From assembly GCF_012971745.1 (NCBI RefSeq), contig NZ_CP048834.1, positions 4,712,001 through 4,776,000 on the forward strand: a stretch of 64,000 nt of DNA, read 5' to 3'. Within the stretch, counting starts at the first letter, position 1; every line of letters begins with the position of its first letter. The position numbers and the translations under genes are program-made. A model generated the notes under the pieces. That model did no database searches. It had not been told where the DNA came from and worked only from the letters and a program-made list of their open reading frames with translations. Source of the DNA: Starkeya sp. ORNL1 (GTDB taxonomy: Bacteria; Pseudomonadota; Alphaproteobacteria; Rhizobiales; Xanthobacteraceae). Below are positions 61,695 through 64,000 of this stretch, one piece after another.

Positions 61695-62699
61695 TCAGTT
61701 CTCCGCTCCAACCACGGCGAAGCGCAGCAGCAGCGTGCGCTGGATGCTGGAGAAATTGTCGTCCGAGATCACGGTGAGGATGGTCTCGCCGGCCGCGTTC
61801 ACGTGGATGGCGAGCGCTTCCATATTGTCGATCTGCGCGGTGCGGTCGGCGGTGAAGATGATCTCGCCGTCGATCTTCGCGCCCGGCTTGATGTCGCTCG
61901 CCGGGAAACGGCGCACCCGCATGCCGACGCCGGTCGCCCAGGTGAAGCGACGCTCCAGCAGATAGACGGATCCGTCCGGCGCCAGCGCGATATCGGTGGC
62001 GTCGAAATCCGGATGGCGGACGATGGTGAAGGGCGCCAGCTTGCCGCCGGTGACGATATAGCCGGGCAGCGCATTCTCGTTGCTCGGGCTTTTCTCGGCG
62101 ACCGCGACAAGTACGCCGCCCTTCGCGGCGCCGACCTTGCCCGGCAGCCAGGCCAGCGCCTCGATGCCTTCATTGTAGCCGAGCTTGGCCAGCGGTCCGC
62201 CCGAGGCGATGCGCTGGCCTTTGACATCAAGCGGGTCGTCACCCTTGAAGCTCCAGATCTCCTGCTTGCGCTCGATGCCAATCGCGTAGCCGTCGGGCGT
62301 CCTCGCCAGCGACTCGGTGTCGCCGCGGCTCTGGTCGGCGAGAGGGCGCCCGTCCGAGCCCAGAATCGGCGCGATGACGACGTCCGCGAGCCCGGTCGGC
62401 GCATCGCCGTTGCTGACGATGCGGCCGCGCAACCAGTGGCCGCGATCGGTCAGCGCGAGGAAATTCTCGCCTCTGGCATCGATGGTGAGTCCCGAAATGC
62501 CGCCGAAATCCTTGTTGTCGGCAGCGAGGACAAGGCCGCCACGATATTCGAGGTGACCGACACGCACGCGGCCGTCCGACATCAATGCGCGGATCGGAGT
62601 GGCGACGACGGTCACCCTGGACGGTTCGGCGCCGGCCGGAGCGGCGAGCGCGAGGAGCACGCCGAGGCCGATACCAAGCGCGGGCCTTTTTGGTGTCAT
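61695..62699 (-). CDS. Exported phytase-like (esterase-like) beta-propeller protein
   Basis: A 334-residue exported protein. The signal peptide ends at AGA (about residue 24). The body has GGISGLTIDARGENFLALTDRGHW, ESLARTPDGYAIGIE and DNMEALAIHVN, the marks of the phytase-like family (esterase-like activity of phytase), expected to form a beta-propeller. Function poorly known. ATG 62699 has GAGGGG a few bases upstream. Confidence 0.85.
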   Translation of the reverse strand: MTPKRPALGIGLGVLLALAAPAGAEPSRVTVVATPIRALMSDGRVRVGHLEYRGGLVLAADNKDFGGISGLTIDARGENFLALTDRGHWLRGRIVSNGDAPTGLADVVIAPILGSDGRPLADQSRGDTESLARTPDGYAIGIERKQEIWSFKGDDPLDVKGQRIASGGPLAKLGYNEGIEALAWLPGKVGAAKGGVLVAVAEKSPSNENALPGYIVTGGKLAPFTIVRHPDFDATDIALAPDGSVYLLERRFTWATGVGMRVRRFPASDIKPGAKIDGEIIFTADRTAQIDNMEALAIHVNAAGETILTVISDDNFSSIQRTLLLRFAVVGAEN

Positions 62700-62794
62700 C
62701 CCCTCACTCCCCTCGTCTTCGTGAATATCGTGGCCGTGGATTTCGCCGCAAAACCGGTCTAGCAGCCTGCGTGCCGCATCGGAGTGCAAGAGTG

Positions 62795-63328
62795 ATGACG
62801 ACTGTCGCCAAACCACAATTTACCGCCGGGCTCATCGTCGCGCTTGTCGGCGCCGCGACGCTGGCGGGGGCATGGTACTTCCAGCTCGTGGTCGGCCTCG
62901 CGCCGTGCCCGCTGTGCCTGGAACAGCGCATTCCCTATTATGTCGGCGTGCCGGTGGCGCTGATCGCGGTGCTGCTGGCGGCGCGCGGCAGCGTCGGCGG
63001 CTCGCGCGTCGTGCTGGGGCTCGCCGGGCTGCTGATGGCTGCCGGCGCGGTGCTCGCCGCCTATCATGCCGGCGTCGAGTGGCACTGGTGGGCAGGGCCT
63101 ACGACGTGCTCCGGCGCCGGGCCGGTGCAGGGCGGCAATCTCCTGACCGATCTCAGTACTGCGCGGGTGGTGCGGTGCGACGAGGCGCCATGGCGGCTCG
63201 CCGGTATCTCGCTCGCCGGCTACAACGCGCTGATTGCAGCCGCGCTGGCGCTCATTGCTCTCACCGCTGCGTTCAAATCGGACAATCGTCCGGCGACGGC
63301 TCACGGATCGAGCTCAGTATCCCAGTAA
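62795..63328 (+). CDS. dsbB: Disulfide bond formation protein DsbB
   Basis: A 177-residue membrane protein with four helices. The first redox pair is CPLC (LAPCPLCLEQR) near residue 38 and the second periplasmic pair lies in TTCSG...VRCDEAPW. The Arg after the first pair, needed for quinone binding, is present. It reoxidises DsbA by passing electrons to ubiquinone. Its 3' end overlaps the convergent HNH gene by 28 nt. Confidence 0.88.
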   Translation: MTTVAKPQFTAGLIVALVGAATLAGAWYFQLVVGLAPCPLCLEQRIPYYVGVPVALIAVLLAARGSVGGSRVVLGLAGLLMAAGAVLAAYHAGVEWHWWAGPTTCSGAGPVQGGNLLTDLSTARVVRCDEAPWRLAGISLAGYNALIAAALALIALTAAFKSDNRPATAHGSSSVSQ

Positions 63329-63876
63329 AGATAGTCCATCCAGCTATCGTGCAGATAGTTGGGCGGGAAATGCCGGCCATTCTGGTGCAGGTCATGCACC
63401 GTCGGCTGGAACGGCGGCTGGCGCGGCAGCATGCGCGCCTCGGCCGGCATCATGCCGCCCTTGCGCAGATTGCAGGGCGAGCAGGCCGCGACCACGTTCT
63501 CCCACGTCGTCTGGCCGCCGCGCGAGCGGGGGATGACGTGGTCGAAGGTGAGGTCGTCGCGCGACTCGCAATATTGACAGGAGAAGCGATCGCGCAGGAA
63601 CACGTTGAACCGGGTGAAGGCGGGCTGGCGGGCCGGGCGGATGAAGGTCTTGAGCGAGACGACGCTCGGCAGCCGCATCTGGAAATTGGCGCTGGAGACC
63701 TGCCGCTCGTAATATTCAACGATATTCACGCGATCGAGGAACACCGCCTTGATCGCATCCTGCCAGGCCCAGACCGAGAGAGGGTAGTAGCTCAAGGGAC
63801 GATAATCCGCATTGAGCACCAAGGCAGGCCAGGAACCCGGAGACAACGCCGCCGTCAACCAACCGCTCCTCAACAA
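63301..63876 (-). CDS. HNH endonuclease
   Basis: A 191-residue protein of the conserved alphaproteobacterial HNH family. LVLNADYRPLSYYPLSVWAW opens the protein, and CQYCESRDDLTFDHVIPRSRGG...NVVAACSPCNLRKG supplies two Cys pairs for zinc and the catalytic DH...N...N/K set. Stop lies inside the dsbB coding region. The only available upstream start is TTG 63876, so the true start may lie a few codons downstream. Confidence 0.85.
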   Translation of the reverse strand: MLRSGWLTAALSPGSWPALVLNADYRPLSYYPLSVWAWQDAIKAVFLDRVNIVEYYERQVSSANFQMRLPSVVSLKTFIRPARQPAFTRFNVFLRDRFSCQYCESRDDLTFDHVIPRSRGGQTTWENVVAACSPCNLRKGGMMPAEARMLPRQPPFQPTVHDLHQNGRHFPPNYLHDSWMDYLYWDTELDP

Positions 63877-63968
63877 GGGGCGCCGGATCCGGCGGGCGCC
63901 GGGCGACGCACGCGGATACTCTACATGTTGCGTGTCAGCTTTGTGAAGCGCCTAAAATCGTAGGGTTT

Positions 63969-64000
63969 TCAAGCCAGAATCTTCGCCAGGAAGGCGCCGC
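63969..64000 (-). CDS. C-terminal end of a gene running out of the window
   Basis: On the minus strand the last bases read GAFLAKILA and then TGA at 63971-63969. Codon use fits the core genes. Too short to name. Confidence 0.35.
   Translation of the reverse strand, partial: GAFLAKILA

Overview
The window is G+C-rich chromosomal DNA of an alphaproteobacterium, most likely a Hyphomicrobiales member of the Xanthobacteraceae type. The main evidence is the block SUV3-like helicase / S4-domain protein / FdxA / CarD with a neighbouring RpoH-type sigma factor, together with TypA, rpmB, a YhhQ-type transporter, DUF3108 and phytase-like proteins and small palindromic repeats of the kind scattered through rhizobial genomes. 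The species cannot be fixed from the sequence alone.

Layout. 1-6.2 kb: end of a glycerol dehydrogenase, an AraC regulator, a hybrid histidine kinase coupled to a fused ABC exporter, and an exported 2H phosphoesterase. 6.7-7.8 kb: a secreted protein built of fascin-like repeats. 7.8-14.7 kb: a LysR regulator divergent from a tight operon of two ureohydrolases, a polar amino-acid ABC importer and a DUF1989 protein, probably for import and breakdown of a guanidino compound. 14.7-20.7 kb: housekeeping and small genes, including typA with a hairpin leader. 20.8 kb: tRNA-Ala(CGC).

21-35.5 kb is visibly less G+C-rich and looks acquired. It holds a seven-gene run with many 4-nt start/stop overlaps: sugar tailoring enzymes, then GtrA, a polyprenyl-phosphate glycosyltransferase and a membrane glycosyltransferase. 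Next come an OafA-type O-acyltransferase and, convergent to it, a four-gene acyl-carrier pathway (FkbH-like, ACP, MaoC-SDR fusion, hexapeptide acyltransferase). Together they suggest assembly, acylation and periplasmic attachment of an unusual sugar on a surface polymer.

35.5-45 kb is accessory again: a tandem alpha/beta hydrolase with a membrane tail, a Rap1a/Tai-like protein, an exported orphan, an animal-type haem peroxidase, a small protein whose N-terminus resembles a nitrile-hydratase-type RiPP leader, a SARP-like (BTAD-TPR) regulator and a YcaO enzyme. The last four read as a possible undescribed ribosomal-peptide modification locus and are the most interesting part of the window.

45-64 kb: bacteriophytochrome kinase, topoisomerase IB, GH13 glucosidase, thermonuclease-like protein, M48 lipoprotein protease, rpoH/carD/fdxA/S4/helicase, DUF3108, rpmB, queuosine-precursor transporter, phytase-like protein, DsbB and an HNH endonuclease. 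All annotations rest on reading motifs and gene order by eye; no database search was made.
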